Assembly: GCA_020634035.1 (NCBI GenBank)
Contig: JACKCM010000008.1
Location: 248,001 to 312,000 of the forward strand
Origin: Candidatus Obscuribacterales bacterium
GTDB lineage: Bacteria; Cyanobacteriota; Vampirovibrionia; Obscuribacterales; Obscuribacteraceae
Reading direction: 5' to 3'
DNA length: 64,000 nucleotides
Numbering within the stretch: position 1 is the first letter of the stretch; the number at the start of each line of letters is the position of its first letter. Below are positions 52,823 to 61,275 of this stretch, in pieces. The notes below the pieces were generated by a model. That model saw only the letters and a list, made by a program, of their open reading frames with translations, made no database searches and was not told the DNA's origin. The position numbers were made by a program, and so were the translations under genes.

Positions 52823-54027
52823 CTTGTTACGGTCCTTTTGAAAGCATGGTCAAATCTTTCTGCCAGTTCGGCCAGGCTGACCGGCTTTTGAGGGTCAAGC
52901 AGATTCTTGCCGATCAGGGTAGAAGCTAGCACCGGATAAAGCAGATCTATCAAGCTTTTCTTATCGCTTGCTATAGGCTCGGGGGTTGCGTTCAATTCGT
53001 TGATGCAGCGTTCTTTGAAGTCAGTACTGGGGTCGATTTTGGATAATCTTTTCGCTTCTTTAACCGCCTTTGCCCATTTAGAATCTTGATAATACTGGCG
53101 AACCAGCTCTTTAGAGAGATGATGACCGCGATAGATCAAGCGCAGCTCATCAGGACCGATGGAATCCGCCAGTAAAATTCTGTCCTTCTCTTGATCCAGC
53201 AAAAATTCAAACTTGCCGTCGAAGAGCGCTATATCATGCTCGGCAAAAATATGGCGCAGAGCAAGAGCCAGTGCTCTTGTAGTAACGAGCAGCTCTTCGA
53301 ACTGTTTTTGACTTAGCCTGGAGAGAAGCACCGCTTCTTGATAGGACAGATGTCTGTCTTCCGGTTCCAATTTGGTGAAGAATTCTATTACGGGAAACTC
53401 GAAAAGATCCCCTTCGGATGGCATGGTTTTGAGACCGAGCTCTCTTAGATAGCCTGGATTACTTTCCAGGCGTCCTTTCAAGGAGCTGCCCTGGGGCATA
53501 CCGAAGCGGAAGACCACCTCTAGCGGTATCAAGCGCTTTTTGAGCGGGCTTTCTAACTCTTCAGGATAGAAATAGATGCGGTTGGCGCCGTAATTCTTTG
53601 AGGAAGGGGCGAAAACACTGGCTTTTGCTACTTCTAGATAGAGGGTCTCCGGTTTTTTTTCTGTGAGCAACTCAGAAAGGGCAAAGGTTTTCTCTCCGTC
53701 GCTCAAGCCGAAATAGTGGTGGCCGAGACCGTCTTTACACAGAGAGATATACTCTTTTGATTGAAAGAGTTCGCTCAAAAATTCTCGGTCGAGGTCGGTG
53801 AAGTGTGGACTCGACTTGAGTTCTTCGAAAGTCCCCGGGGTTGAAAGAGTCTCAAAGAAATAGGCGCCTATCAACGCCAGGGACAGGCCTTTTTTAGAGA
53901 TGGTGTCGGGCATTTTGCCCCAGTCGAATACCGAGAAGTCGTCGGTGAATTCGAAATAAAGTCGTTCTGGAATATCCGCTCTTTCTAAGAGGCGCTTTAC
54001 TGATCCTTCGTATACGAGTTTCAACAA
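52819..54027 (-). CDS. purC: SAICAR synthetase, long divergent form
   Basis: Catalyses CAIR plus aspartate to SAICAR. The N-terminal YEGSVKRL and YFEFTDDFSVFDWGKMPD match the family's GKxK...F.D..S.FD motif, and later come PLEVVFRFGMPQGSSL and DGKFEF. At 402 aa it is much longer than the 240-300 aa of most bacterial PurC, with an insertion around residues 75-140 that I cannot assign. The start is TTG at 54027 with AGGGGG eight bases upstream. The position between purF and purD supports the call. Confidence 0.88.
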   Translation of the reverse strand: MLKLVYEGSVKRLLERADIPERLYFEFTDDFSVFDWGKMPDTISKKGLSLALIGAYFFETLSTPGTFEELKSSPHFTDLDREFLSELFQSKEYISLCKDGLGHHYFGLSDGEKTFALSELLTEKKPETLYLEVAKASVFAPSSKNYGANRIYFYPEELESPLKKRLIPLEVVFRFGMPQGSSLKGRLESNPGYLRELGLKTMPSEGDLFEFPVIEFFTKLEPEDRHLSYQEAVLLSRLSQKQFEELLVTTRALALALRHIFAEHDIALFDGKFEFLLDQEKDRILLADSIGPDELRLIYRGHHLSKELVRQYYQDSKWAKAVKEAKRLSKIDPSTDFKERCINELNATPEPIASDKKSLIDLLYPVLASTLIGKNLLDPQKPVSLAELAERFDHAFKRTVTR

Positions 54028-54066
54028 AGCCCAGACCCCCTTATCTTCTTACTTTGAGTGTTGTTC

Positions 54067-55521
54067 TCAACAGGAAGACTCCTTGATTCTGTCTTTCCTG
54101 TCCAGCAGTCTCTGCTTCTCGAAATCGAGCCCTTCTTCGATAGAAGTAGGATAGGAGCCGGTCAGGCAGCCGGTGCAGAGAGTCTCTTCTTCCAGGGATT
54201 TTTTCAAACCTTCGATGCTCTGGTAGACAACTCTGTCGGCACCGAGCTCTTTTGCCACCGCTTCGGCGTCTCTGCCATAGGCGACCAGCTCTTTGGGGCT
54301 GGGGAAGTCGATGCCGTAATAGCAGGGGTGGCTTATGGGCGGGCATGCCGACACCAGAATAATCTCTTTGGCTCCGGATTGTCGGATGAGCCGCACAAGT
54401 TGTTGAGCGGTGTTGCCGCGCACTATGCTGTCATCCACCACCAGGCAGCGCTGACCCTCGAACTCATCGGCAATAGGAAAGAGTTTCCTTCGAATCGCTT
54501 CCTGTCTGGAATGTTGATCATCCAGTATGAATGTGCGATTGACATAGCGGTTCTTAATAAGAAGTTCGCGAAATGGAATGTTGAGCGATTCAGAAAGGGC
54601 TATGGCTGTAGCTCTCGATGTCTCCGGAACCGGTACCACGATATCCGCCTCTATATTGGTCTGTTTCAATTGCTCCGCCAGCAAAAGACCGAGACGAAAA
54701 CGCGATTTATAGACCGAGGTAGAGTTGAACTCCGATTCGACTCTGGCGAAATAGACCCATTCGAACATGCAGGGTGACACCGATTCTCGGTGTATGACCT
54801 TCCTCTGGCACTGACCGTCGGCGCTGATGAAAACCGCTTCTCCAGGGGCAATCTCTTCGATGTTTGTATAGCTGAGAAAGCGCAGAGCGACACTTTCTGA
54901 GGCGAGAGCGAAGTTTGGTCTGCCGTCCTCACCATCCCTGGTGCCGAAGACCAGAGGGCGGATGCCGTTTGGATCGCGGAAGCCGAAGATGTCGCCGTTT
55001 TTGGTGAGACCGACCACCGAGTAGGCTCCCACCAGGGTTTTCATAATACTTTCAAGCGCCTTGAAGAAGTTCTCGGCTGCCGGCGCTTCGCCCTTGAGTT
55101 CGTCGGCAAGCAAGCGGAGAATGAGCTCAGAATCGGATACTACTCTGCGATTGCGAGAAGCCGCCGAGGAGAGCCATTTGTCTTTCAAAGAATAGAAATT
55201 GACAATGTTGCCGTTGTGGGCAAGACCGAGACCTTCGTCGAAATCTAAGAAAGGCTGTAATAAATTGGGGTTGTTTCCGCCCACGGTGGCATATCTCGTA
55301 TGCCCTACTGCCGCGCGACCCTTGAGGTTTTTGAAGGAGCGCTCCGAAAATACGTTATCAATTAGTCCGCTGCCCTTGTGCACATGAAAGCCCGGGGGCT
55401 CTTTCTCGTCTACCGTGAGAATGCCCGCGCCGTCTTGACCCCTGTGCTGAAGGTTCATCAGGCCGAAGAACGCTTCATAAGCTGAGCTGTCGGTTCCTGA
55501 AATAGCGATAATTCCGCACAT
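54067..55521 (-). CDS. purF: Amidophosphoribosyltransferase
   Basis: First committed step of purine synthesis: PRPP plus glutamine to phosphoribosylamine. I start at the ATG at 55521 so that the protein begins M-CGIIAISG with Cys as the N-terminal nucleophile; an upstream in-frame ATG at 55578 would bury it. The glutaminase half has GHTRYATVGG; the phosphoribosyltransferase half has the PRPP loop VVDDSIVRGNT. The C-terminus has Cys-containing LCTGCLTG, possibly part of a Bacillus-type Fe-S site. 484 aa is typical. Apparent first gene of the purine operon, with 102 bp to the upstream TPR gene. Confidence 0.96.
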   Translation of the reverse strand: MCGIIAISGTDSSAYEAFFGLMNLQHRGQDGAGILTVDEKEPPGFHVHKGSGLIDNVFSERSFKNLKGRAAVGHTRYATVGGNNPNLLQPFLDFDEGLGLAHNGNIVNFYSLKDKWLSSAASRNRRVVSDSELILRLLADELKGEAPAAENFFKALESIMKTLVGAYSVVGLTKNGDIFGFRDPNGIRPLVFGTRDGEDGRPNFALASESVALRFLSYTNIEEIAPGEAVFISADGQCQRKVIHRESVSPCMFEWVYFARVESEFNSTSVYKSRFRLGLLLAEQLKQTNIEADIVVPVPETSRATAIALSESLNIPFRELLIKNRYVNRTFILDDQHSRQEAIRRKLFPIADEFEGQRCLVVDDSIVRGNTAQQLVRLIRQSGAKEIILVSACPPISHPCYYGIDFPSPKELVAYGRDAEAVAKELGADRVVYQSIEGLKKSLEEETLCTGCLTGSYPTSIEEGLDFEKQRLLDRKDRIKESSC

Positions 55522-55623
55522 AGGTGCCTGTTTGCGAAGAATGACCTGATTCAAGCTAAAGCTTACGCTTACTTGCAACCAATTCCAAGCGCAAATCCTT
55601 AATGCTTCGAATTTGTATCATCT

Positions 55624-57108
55624 TTAAGTTTTATTAGATTCGTCAGGATCGAGCCAGAGCCGACAGTAGAAGCCGTGCTGCTGTATCTCTATGACATTGG
55701 CTCTTTCATAGAATTCAATCGCTCGATCCACTTCCAGCAGATTTTCATAGACAATTCCCAGTTTGTTGAGGGTTTCCACCAGTTGCGGCGCTTCCGGACC
55801 GAAGGCCTCTTCTTTGATGGAAAGGGCTTGTAGAAGCAGCTTCTCTGCCGGTGCGTGCTGTTTGCGAGCCTGGTGCAGCAGGGCGAGGCCGGTGAGTGTA
55901 TCTGCCACTGCCATTGGTGCGTTGCCTCTTATCTTCAGGGCCCGCTTGTATTCGACTTCAGCCAGGTTGAAGTTGTTCTGGGATTTGTGAAGAGAGGCAA
56001 GCTCAATCAGGGTTCTGGCCAGGTCGACATGGTCGCGCCCTAATATAGACTGCTGGATGTCCAGGGCTTCGAGCAAAAATGGCTCGGCTTTTTCGTAGTC
56101 TCTTTTCTCTACTAAAAGAGAGCCAAGATCTCTCAGGGCCCTGGCCACTTTCAAGCTACGGGAGTTGCCCACCTGTCTTGCCACGGTGAGGATCTTTCGA
56201 AAGTGAGACTCCGCCTCTTCGTACTTACGCAGAGAGCGTCTTAATCTGGCAAGCCGGGTCAGAATAGAGACCGAATCTTTGTGCTTGCTGCCGAGCACCC
56301 CTTCGGAAAGTTGATAGCTTTTGACATACAGTTTCTCTGCTCTGCGAACATAGCCTCGCTCCAGGCTCAAATCTGCCAGTTCAGCCAGGCTTTTGCTCAG
56401 CTCGGGATGGGGGCTGGCAGAATCGTCGGCGAGGATTGCCACTGCTCTTTCTAGGTAGGGTTCGAGCAGTTCGGGATTGACCAGACCTTTGAAGGCCAGG
56501 GCCCTTCTGCGCAGGACCAGGGCGACATATTCGTCCCAGTCTCCCAGAATATTCTCAGCCAGCTTCAAAGCCTCTAAAAACAGGCTTTCAGCTTTTCGAC
56601 GTTTCCCTTCTCGGCAGAGAATCCTGGCGTATTCTGAAAGAGTCAGGACATAGTCGGGATTCTCCTTCGAAAACAGAGGCTCCTGTATCTTGAGCGCCTG
56701 ACCATAGCGAATTTTTGCCTGTCTGGCTAAATCCTGGCTTTGATAAAAAAGAGCCATTTGTACCATGGTTTTGGATATTTCCAGCTGTTCTGTCTCAGTA
56801 TTCTTCTTGATCTGGCGCAAGCTTTTAAGATGGCTTTTCCAGGCGTTCTCAGCTTTTTTTAGAGAACCTGCTTTGACATGGATGCCAGCCAGCTCTCTTG
56901 TTAGATAGCGGGTTATTGTATGCTCTTCCGGACCGCCTTCCTGACGAGTGAGAGCAATAGCTCTTTTTACAAGCTTTTCCGCGCCCAGGTAGTCTTCAAG
57001 CTGTTTCGCCAGCCTGGCGCGATCAAGGAGTTCATTTTGTAGATTGAACTTGCTCACGGTGCGATACACTTTTAATTGCTCTATTACTTGATATACCCGC
57101 CGGAACAT
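55624..57108 (-). CDS. TPR-array protein
   Basis: A 494-aa cytoplasmic protein built almost entirely from about ten kinesin-light-chain-type TPRs (examples: AKQLEDYLGAEKLVKRAIAL, RRAEKLYVKSYQLSEGVLG, AEKLLLQALSIKEEAFG). No catalytic domain, signal peptide or anchor. It presumably binds a protein partner. It lies 102 bp upstream of purF on the same strand and could share its transcript. Its ATG overlaps, on opposite strands, the ATG of the Sel1 gene; GTG codons at 57069 and 57057 are possible later starts. Confidence 0.75.
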   Translation of the reverse strand: MFRRVYQVIEQLKVYRTVSKFNLQNELLDRARLAKQLEDYLGAEKLVKRAIALTRQEGGPEEHTITRYLTRELAGIHVKAGSLKKAENAWKSHLKSLRQIKKNTETEQLEISKTMVQMALFYQSQDLARQAKIRYGQALKIQEPLFSKENPDYVLTLSEYARILCREGKRRKAESLFLEALKLAENILGDWDEYVALVLRRRALAFKGLVNPELLEPYLERAVAILADDSASPHPELSKSLAELADLSLERGYVRRAEKLYVKSYQLSEGVLGSKHKDSVSILTRLARLRRSLRKYEEAESHFRKILTVARQVGNSRSLKVARALRDLGSLLVEKRDYEKAEPFLLEALDIQQSILGRDHVDLARTLIELASLHKSQNNFNLAEVEYKRALKIRGNAPMAVADTLTGLALLHQARKQHAPAEKLLLQALSIKEEAFGPEAPQLVETLNKLGIVYENLLEVDRAIEFYERANVIEIQQHGFYCRLWLDPDESNKT

Positions 57109-57658
57109 GGCTACAATCGAGCTTGTGAAGCAGATCGAAGTTCTAATTCAAGAAGCAGAAGCGGGCGACCCGCAGTCTCAGTGCGCCCTGGGCTTTGCTT
57201 ATGCAAGCGGCAGAGGAATCGCAAAAGATGCCGAGCGCGCCCGCCACTGGTATTTGCTTGCCGCCCGGGCCGGCCATAGCGGCGCCCAGTACAACCTGGC
57301 CGATATTTATCTGCGTGGTGATGGTGGTGGTGAAGTACAAAAGCCAGATTTCAACCAGGCGATTTACTGGTTCGAGCAGGCGGCTTCCGCCGGTGATCCT
57401 GATGCCCTCTATAATCTCGGTCTTATTTACCAGGGAAGGCTCGATCGAGGCAAGAGTGTGGTCGCCGACAGTGAGAAGGCCTTTCGATATTTTCTCGAAG
57501 CGGCTGAAAATGGGCTCGCCCGGGCTCAGTTCGAGACCGCTGTTATGTATATGGAGGGGCTGGGAGTTCAGCAAAGCGCTGATAATGCCCGGCTCTGGCT
57601 GGAAAGGGCTGCGTTCAATGGGGTGGCCCGGGCGCAGGAGCTTCTAGAAGAGATTTAG
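57107..57658 (+). CDS. Sel1-like repeat protein
   Basis: A 183-aa soluble protein with four Sel1-type repeats (alpha/alpha repeats related to TPR), with the typical A-Q-x-x-L-A-x-x-Y-x-x-G pattern: QCALGFAYASGRGIAKD, AQYNLADIYLRGDG, ALYNLGLIYQGRLD, AQFETAVMYMEGLGV. Such proteins act as adaptors. The start ATG shares two bases with the ATG of the divergent TPR gene. Its stop is 2 bp from the stop of the convergent esterase gene. Confidence 0.85.
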   Translation: MATIELVKQIEVLIQEAEAGDPQSQCALGFAYASGRGIAKDAERARHWYLLAARAGHSGAQYNLADIYLRGDGGGEVQKPDFNQAIYWFEQAASAGDPDALYNLGLIYQGRLDRGKSVVADSEKAFRYFLEAAENGLARAQFETAVMYMEGLGVQQSADNARLWLERAAFNGVARAQELLEEI

Positions 57659-57660
57659 AT

Positions 57661-58599
57661 CTAGTGCTGGCTTTGATTTGCTGCAGGAGATTTGCTTTTC
57701 AGCTCTTCGGCAAAGAAGTCGGTTACTGTCTCGAAAGTGCCGCTATTGAAAATGACATGGTCATCACTGTTCACCTTGATCATCTTTACCGGTGCGCCCA
57801 GCCCTTTGAGCTTATTGGCGAATTCCTGGCTCTGTATAAAAGGCACAATTGGATCTTCGGCCGCATGCATGATAAGAATCGGCGGACAGTTTTCGCTGGC
57901 ATAGGTAATGGGGCTGGCTTCCCTGGCAAGGGCTTCATTCTCTTGCACCGGACCGCCAAGCAGTCTATCTACTAAGTCAGCCGGTTGAAATGTGGAATAG
58001 ACCGCATCCGGTGGACATTGTTCTCTAAAGTTGATCAAATCGGTGGGACCGCTCCAGTCGCAGCACGCAGATATAGCAGTAGATCCTTTTTCGCTAGCCG
58101 GGAGATCTTCTTCGAAGAGTTTTGTGCCGCTGGTGGTCGCCAGCAAGGCCGCCAGATGACCCCCGGAGGATAGTCCCCAGACACCTATTCTGTCGGGATC
58201 TATGCCGTATTCCGGGCCATGCTTGCGGATCCAGGCAATTGCTCTTTTGCAGTCTCTGATCTGAGCAGGAAAAGTTGCCTCAGGTGCCAGTCGATAGTTT
58301 ATCGAGGCGGTGGCGAAGCCCTGGCGAGCAAGCTCCAGAGCAGGAGAGTCGTTTTTGTCTCCTTCAATCCAGCCGCCACCATGAATCCATACTATGACCG
58401 GCATAGACTTTCCGTATTTCAATCTGGGCAAAAAGAGATCCAGCTCTCTGAGAGGATCTTTCTTTGCATCTTCGGGAAGGTAAGAGAGATTGCGAATGAT
58501 CTTGACACCGGATGGGACCTGGGCTCGATGTTCTCTGGTGACGAAGGGCAGAATTGCCACCAGCACCAGTGTCACTATCACTATGATGTTTCTTAGCAT
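57661..58599 (-). CDS. Alpha/beta hydrolase, BD-FAE/HSL-type esterase
   Basis: A 312-aa esterase/lipase-like enzyme. The oxyanion-hole HGGGW (~75-79), nucleophile Ser in GLSSGGH (~148-154), Asp in AAEDPIVPF (~250-258) and His in DDHVIF (~286-291) make a complete catalytic triad. One N-terminal hydrophobic segment (~3-20) suggests export or anchoring, so it may act on envelope or external esters. The substrate is unknown. It follows the kinase gene at 58615 by 15 bp on the same strand. Confidence 0.88.
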   Translation of the reverse strand: MLRNIIVIVTLVLVAILPFVTREHRAQVPSGVKIIRNLSYLPEDAKKDPLRELDLFLPRLKYGKSMPVIVWIHGGGWIEGDKNDSPALELARQGFATASINYRLAPEATFPAQIRDCKRAIAWIRKHGPEYGIDPDRIGVWGLSSGGHLAALLATTSGTKLFEEDLPASEKGSTAISACCDWSGPTDLINFREQCPPDAVYSTFQPADLVDRLLGGPVQENEALAREASPITYASENCPPILIMHAAEDPIVPFIQSQEFANKLKGLGAPVKMIKVNSDDHVIFNSGTFETVTDFFAEELKSKSPAANQSQH

Positions 58600-58614
58600 T
58601 TGTCGTAAGGGCGA

Positions 58615-59478
58615 TTACAAGCAGGATTTGAGTTGCATTGCCAGATCTTTCATACTGGCCTGGCGGTCTCTGGGATCCTTCTTGAGGGCGGTCTTGAGTA
58701 CCATATTCAGTGCCGGAGAAATTCTCACTTCAGGACAGACATCGTGGATGCTCGGGGCGTCCTGCTGTACTTGTTTTGTCATGGTCTCCACCGGGTTGAT
58801 TCCCTTTATAGGCAGTTTGCCGGCGAGAACGAAAAACATCAATACACCGAAGCTGTATATATCGCTTCGAATATCCAGCTCTCTGCCCATCACTTGTTCC
58901 GGGCTCATGTATGCCGGAGTACCGACCACGGTGCCTTCTGCTGTCAGCTTCAGATTCTTGGGCTCTTTGATCTTCTTGGCGATTCCGAAATCTATCAGAG
59001 TGAGAAAGTCTTTCTGATAGGCGGTGTCGTTGATAATCATGTTGTCCGGTTTGATATCGCGATGGAGAAAGCCATGATTATGCAGGTGTCCAAGAGCGTC
59101 GCAAATTTGTAGAAAAATCGGCAGAGCACGTTCTTGAGAAAGGCGCTGTTCGGTTTCAAGGATATCGTTCAGATTCAGCCCCGGAACACAGTCCATGACA
59201 ATAAAGGGTTGGCCTTCTTCTGATACACCGAAATCATAGATTTTGACGATGTTAGGATGGACAACGGTGCTGGCGAACTGCGCTTCGCGGTGAAATCGTT
59301 TGAAACCGGTCTCATCGGCTTCTACGTTTTGATAGAGCACTTTGATGGCTATCGGTTTGTCCATCTGCTTGTGCCAGCCTCTGTAGACAATGCCGAAGAC
59401 GCCCCGACCGATCTCGGCTCTTATCTCGTATCTGTCCAGGAACTGCTGTCCTACCAGGGATGGTCCTTCCGTCGACAT
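58615..59478 (-). CDS. Cytoplasmic Ser/Thr protein kinase
   Basis: A 287-aa Hanks-type kinase with no extra domain or membrane anchor. Canonical motifs: Gly loop IGRGVFGIVY, Lys46 in AIKV, HRDIKPDN at 139-146, DFG at 163-165 and the APE-equivalent PAYMSPEQ. All catalytic residues are present, so it should be active, unlike the altered loop of the kinase at 6-1316. It starts at the ATG at 59478. Targets are unknown; FHA proteins in the window are candidates for readers of its products. Confidence 0.92.
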   Translation of the reverse strand: MSTEGPSLVGQQFLDRYEIRAEIGRGVFGIVYRGWHKQMDKPIAIKVLYQNVEADETGFKRFHREAQFASTVVHPNIVKIYDFGVSEEGQPFIVMDCVPGLNLNDILETEQRLSQERALPIFLQICDALGHLHNHGFLHRDIKPDNMIINDTAYQKDFLTLIDFGIAKKIKEPKNLKLTAEGTVVGTPAYMSPEQVMGRELDIRSDIYSFGVLMFFVLAGKLPIKGINPVETMTKQVQQDAPSIHDVCPEVRISPALNMVLKTALKKDPRDRQASMKDLAMQLKSCL

Positions 59479-59677
59479 GCTCTACTCGCGCTTTCAGTTA
59501 CCACTCGGGATCAATGTATTTATATACCTGGTTAAACATACCACAAGTAGATATCGACCGGGGTGTCGACCCGGCTCTCGGTGGATGCCAAGTTCGACCG
59601 CCCGTCTCAAATGAGAGGCTCGGGATGGGCTTGCCACGTCACTCGAACTGCTTCGTAAATTTTACAAGGGCTAAAAA

Positions 59678-59686
59678 TGGTATCAT
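59678..59686 (+). promoter_or_regulatory. Possible extended -10 promoter before the DUF4870-like gene
   Basis: TGGTATCAT has the TG-n-TAT-n-AT form of an extended -10 element, 44-52 bp before the TTG at 59730. A -35 is not convincing (TTTACA only 14 bases upstream). Confidence 0.3.
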
Positions 59687-59729
59687 ACTAGCTTGTCCAG
59701 TATTTCTGTATTTACCCGGGTGAAGACCA

Positions 59730-60182
59730 TTGAACCAGAATCCGCATAATTCGAAACCGACCTTATCTGAAGGCGATGAATCCAGGGACGTGATCATGAA
59801 TAAAAAGACCGTCCTTGTGGAGCTGCCATACAACGTTGCGGCTGCTGTCTGCTATGTGCCTTTCGTGCTCAATATTCTGGCGCCTCTTGCCTGGCTTTAC
59901 TCTGAGCCCAAAGATAATCGCTTCGTCCGATTCCATGCGGTTCAGGCGTTGGCGCTGGCGGTGGCTTTCTTCTTGCTGGTCATGGTCGTCAACACAGTAT
60001 TCTGGGTAATCAGCTGGATTCCCTTTGTGGACATGCTTGGCGGTATTGTTGTGCTTGCTCTCTGGTTCGGTTATCTGGGCATCAGCTTCCGTCTGGGTTA
60101 CGGAGCATTTCAGGGCAAACCCGGTCGTCTGCCGGTGGTCTCGAACTATATCGAGTCGACCATGAAGCAGTACAACCTCTAA
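59730..60182 (+). CDS. DUF4870-like/Tic20-like small membrane protein
   Basis: Up to 150 aa with three to four membrane segments (about 35-55, 70-92, 95-120). The pattern AAAVCYVPFVLNILAPLAWL, DNRFVRFHAVQAL and a C-terminal GK-P-GRLPVV matches the DUF4870 family, many of which are cyanobacterial and of unknown function. The start is either TTG at 59730 or the ATG at 59796; the polar first 22 residues argue weakly for the ATG. The GNAT gene begins 4 bp after its stop. Confidence 0.75.
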   Translation: MNQNPHNSKPTLSEGDESRDVIMNKKTVLVELPYNVAAAVCYVPFVLNILAPLAWLYSEPKDNRFVRFHAVQALALAVAFFLLVMVVNTVFWVISWIPFVDMLGGIVVLALWFGYLGISFRLGYGAFQGKPGRLPVVSNYIESTMKQYNL

Positions 60183-60186
60183 AGCT

Positions 60187-60639
60187 TTGTCATATCAGAT
60201 TCGTGAAGCTTTACCGGAAGAGTCGGCGGAGGTTGCCGAACTTTTCAGAAGATCGCGCCTTCATTTTTTGCCATATCTCCCAATACTTCATAGCGTTGAG
60301 GAGGACAGAGAATATTTTCGCGAGACTGTTTTTGTAGACAATACGGTTAACGTGGCTGTGCATTCTAAAACGGGGCGAATAATCGCATTTATCGCCTTTG
60401 AAAGTGGTCACCTCAATCATCTTTATATCGCTCCCGAGCATGTCCGCTGTGGACTTGGTGAAGCTCTTTTAGAGACTGCCAGAATTGAAAACGACAGTCT
60501 TGAGCTCTGGGTTTTTCAGGAAAATGAGCCTGCCATCGCCTTCTATAGAAAACATGGATTCGAGGTGATTAAGAGCACCGATGGAGCCGATAATGAAGAA
60601 CGATGCCCGGATCATAAGATGTTATGGAGTTCAATTTGA
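60187..60639 (+). CDS. GNAT-family N-acetyltransferase
   Basis: A 150-aa acetyl-CoA-dependent transferase. The acetyl-CoA loop is HVRCGLGEAL (the R/Q-x-x-G-x-G/A motif), followed by NEPAIAFYRKHGF, the usual C-terminal half. The substrate cannot be told from sequence. The start is TTG at 60187, 4 bp after the stop of the membrane protein gene, so the two are probably co-translated. It converges with the next GNAT gene with a 9-bp overlap of coding ends. Confidence 0.85.
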   Translation: MSYQIREALPEESAEVAELFRRSRLHFLPYLPILHSVEEDREYFRETVFVDNTVNVAVHSKTGRIIAFIAFESGHLNHLYIAPEHVRCGLGEALLETARIENDSLELWVFQENEPAIAFYRKHGFEVIKSTDGADNEERCPDHKMLWSSI

Positions 60640-61209
60640 CTCGGACTTTGATACCAAATAAAGTGCTCTGTCCAAAAAGTAAGTTGGGTGCCTGAGACCG
60701 GTGGGAGGATAGAGTTCTTTGCCCTTGAGCTCGAAGCCCAGTTTTTTCAAGACTGCAGCCGAAGCGGAGTTGCCCGGATGGTGTCCGGCTTTTATTTTTT
60801 CTGCGCCCAGGGTGCTGAAGGCATGCTCAATGGCTGCTTCTGCTGCTTCGACAGCATAGCCTGACCCCCAGTAATCGGGCAGCAGATGATAGCCGAGCTC
60901 GATTGTAGAGGTCGAACCCGGTACCGGGTGGAAGCCGGTACACCCTGCAAAGTCGCCATTCTCGAGAATGAAGAGCGGCCAGTATTGAAAACCATGCTCC
61001 TTCTGGTAATGGATTTCGGTTGTCAAACGCTCTTTGATCTCGTCCTCTTTAAAACCCTTGATGCTTATCAGCCTGGTGACAGCCGGATCTCCCCACAGTT
61101 TCAGAGCATGGTCGAGCTGGTCTTCGTTCCATAAAGTGAATCCCAGTCGAGCAGACCTCTTGAAATAGGCTGTTTCAGAATGGGGGCTGTCTGGAGGGGG
61201 AGGACACAT
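60631..61209 (-). CDS. RimJ/RimL-type GNAT acetyltransferase
   Basis: A 192-aa GNAT protein with the RimJ-like layout: TRLISIKGF in the first half, ELGYHLLPDYWGSGYAVEAAEAAIEHAF (with the acetyl-CoA loop GSGYA) and GNSASAAVLKKLGFELKG near the end. The family N-acetylates ribosomal proteins or small molecules; which one is not evident. Starts at the ATG at 61209. Confidence 0.87.
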   Translation of the reverse strand: MCPPPPDSPHSETAYFKRSARLGFTLWNEDQLDHALKLWGDPAVTRLISIKGFKEDEIKERLTTEIHYQKEHGFQYWPLFILENGDFAGCTGFHPVPGSTSTIELGYHLLPDYWGSGYAVEAAEAAIEHAFSTLGAEKIKAGHHPGNSASAAVLKKLGFELKGKELYPPTGLRHPTYFLDRALYLVSKSESN

Positions 61210-61275
61210 CTTATAACTCTTTCAATTCACTGTCGGTATAATATCGAGGTCGGAATCTTTTAGTAAGGGCCCTTG

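Noticed and set aside
55522..55623. Purine riboswitch before purF
   Set aside because: The 102-bp spacer shows no recognisable purine-aptamer core or expression-platform hairpin; only a weak TTGGAA-17-TAAGCT promoter-like pair.
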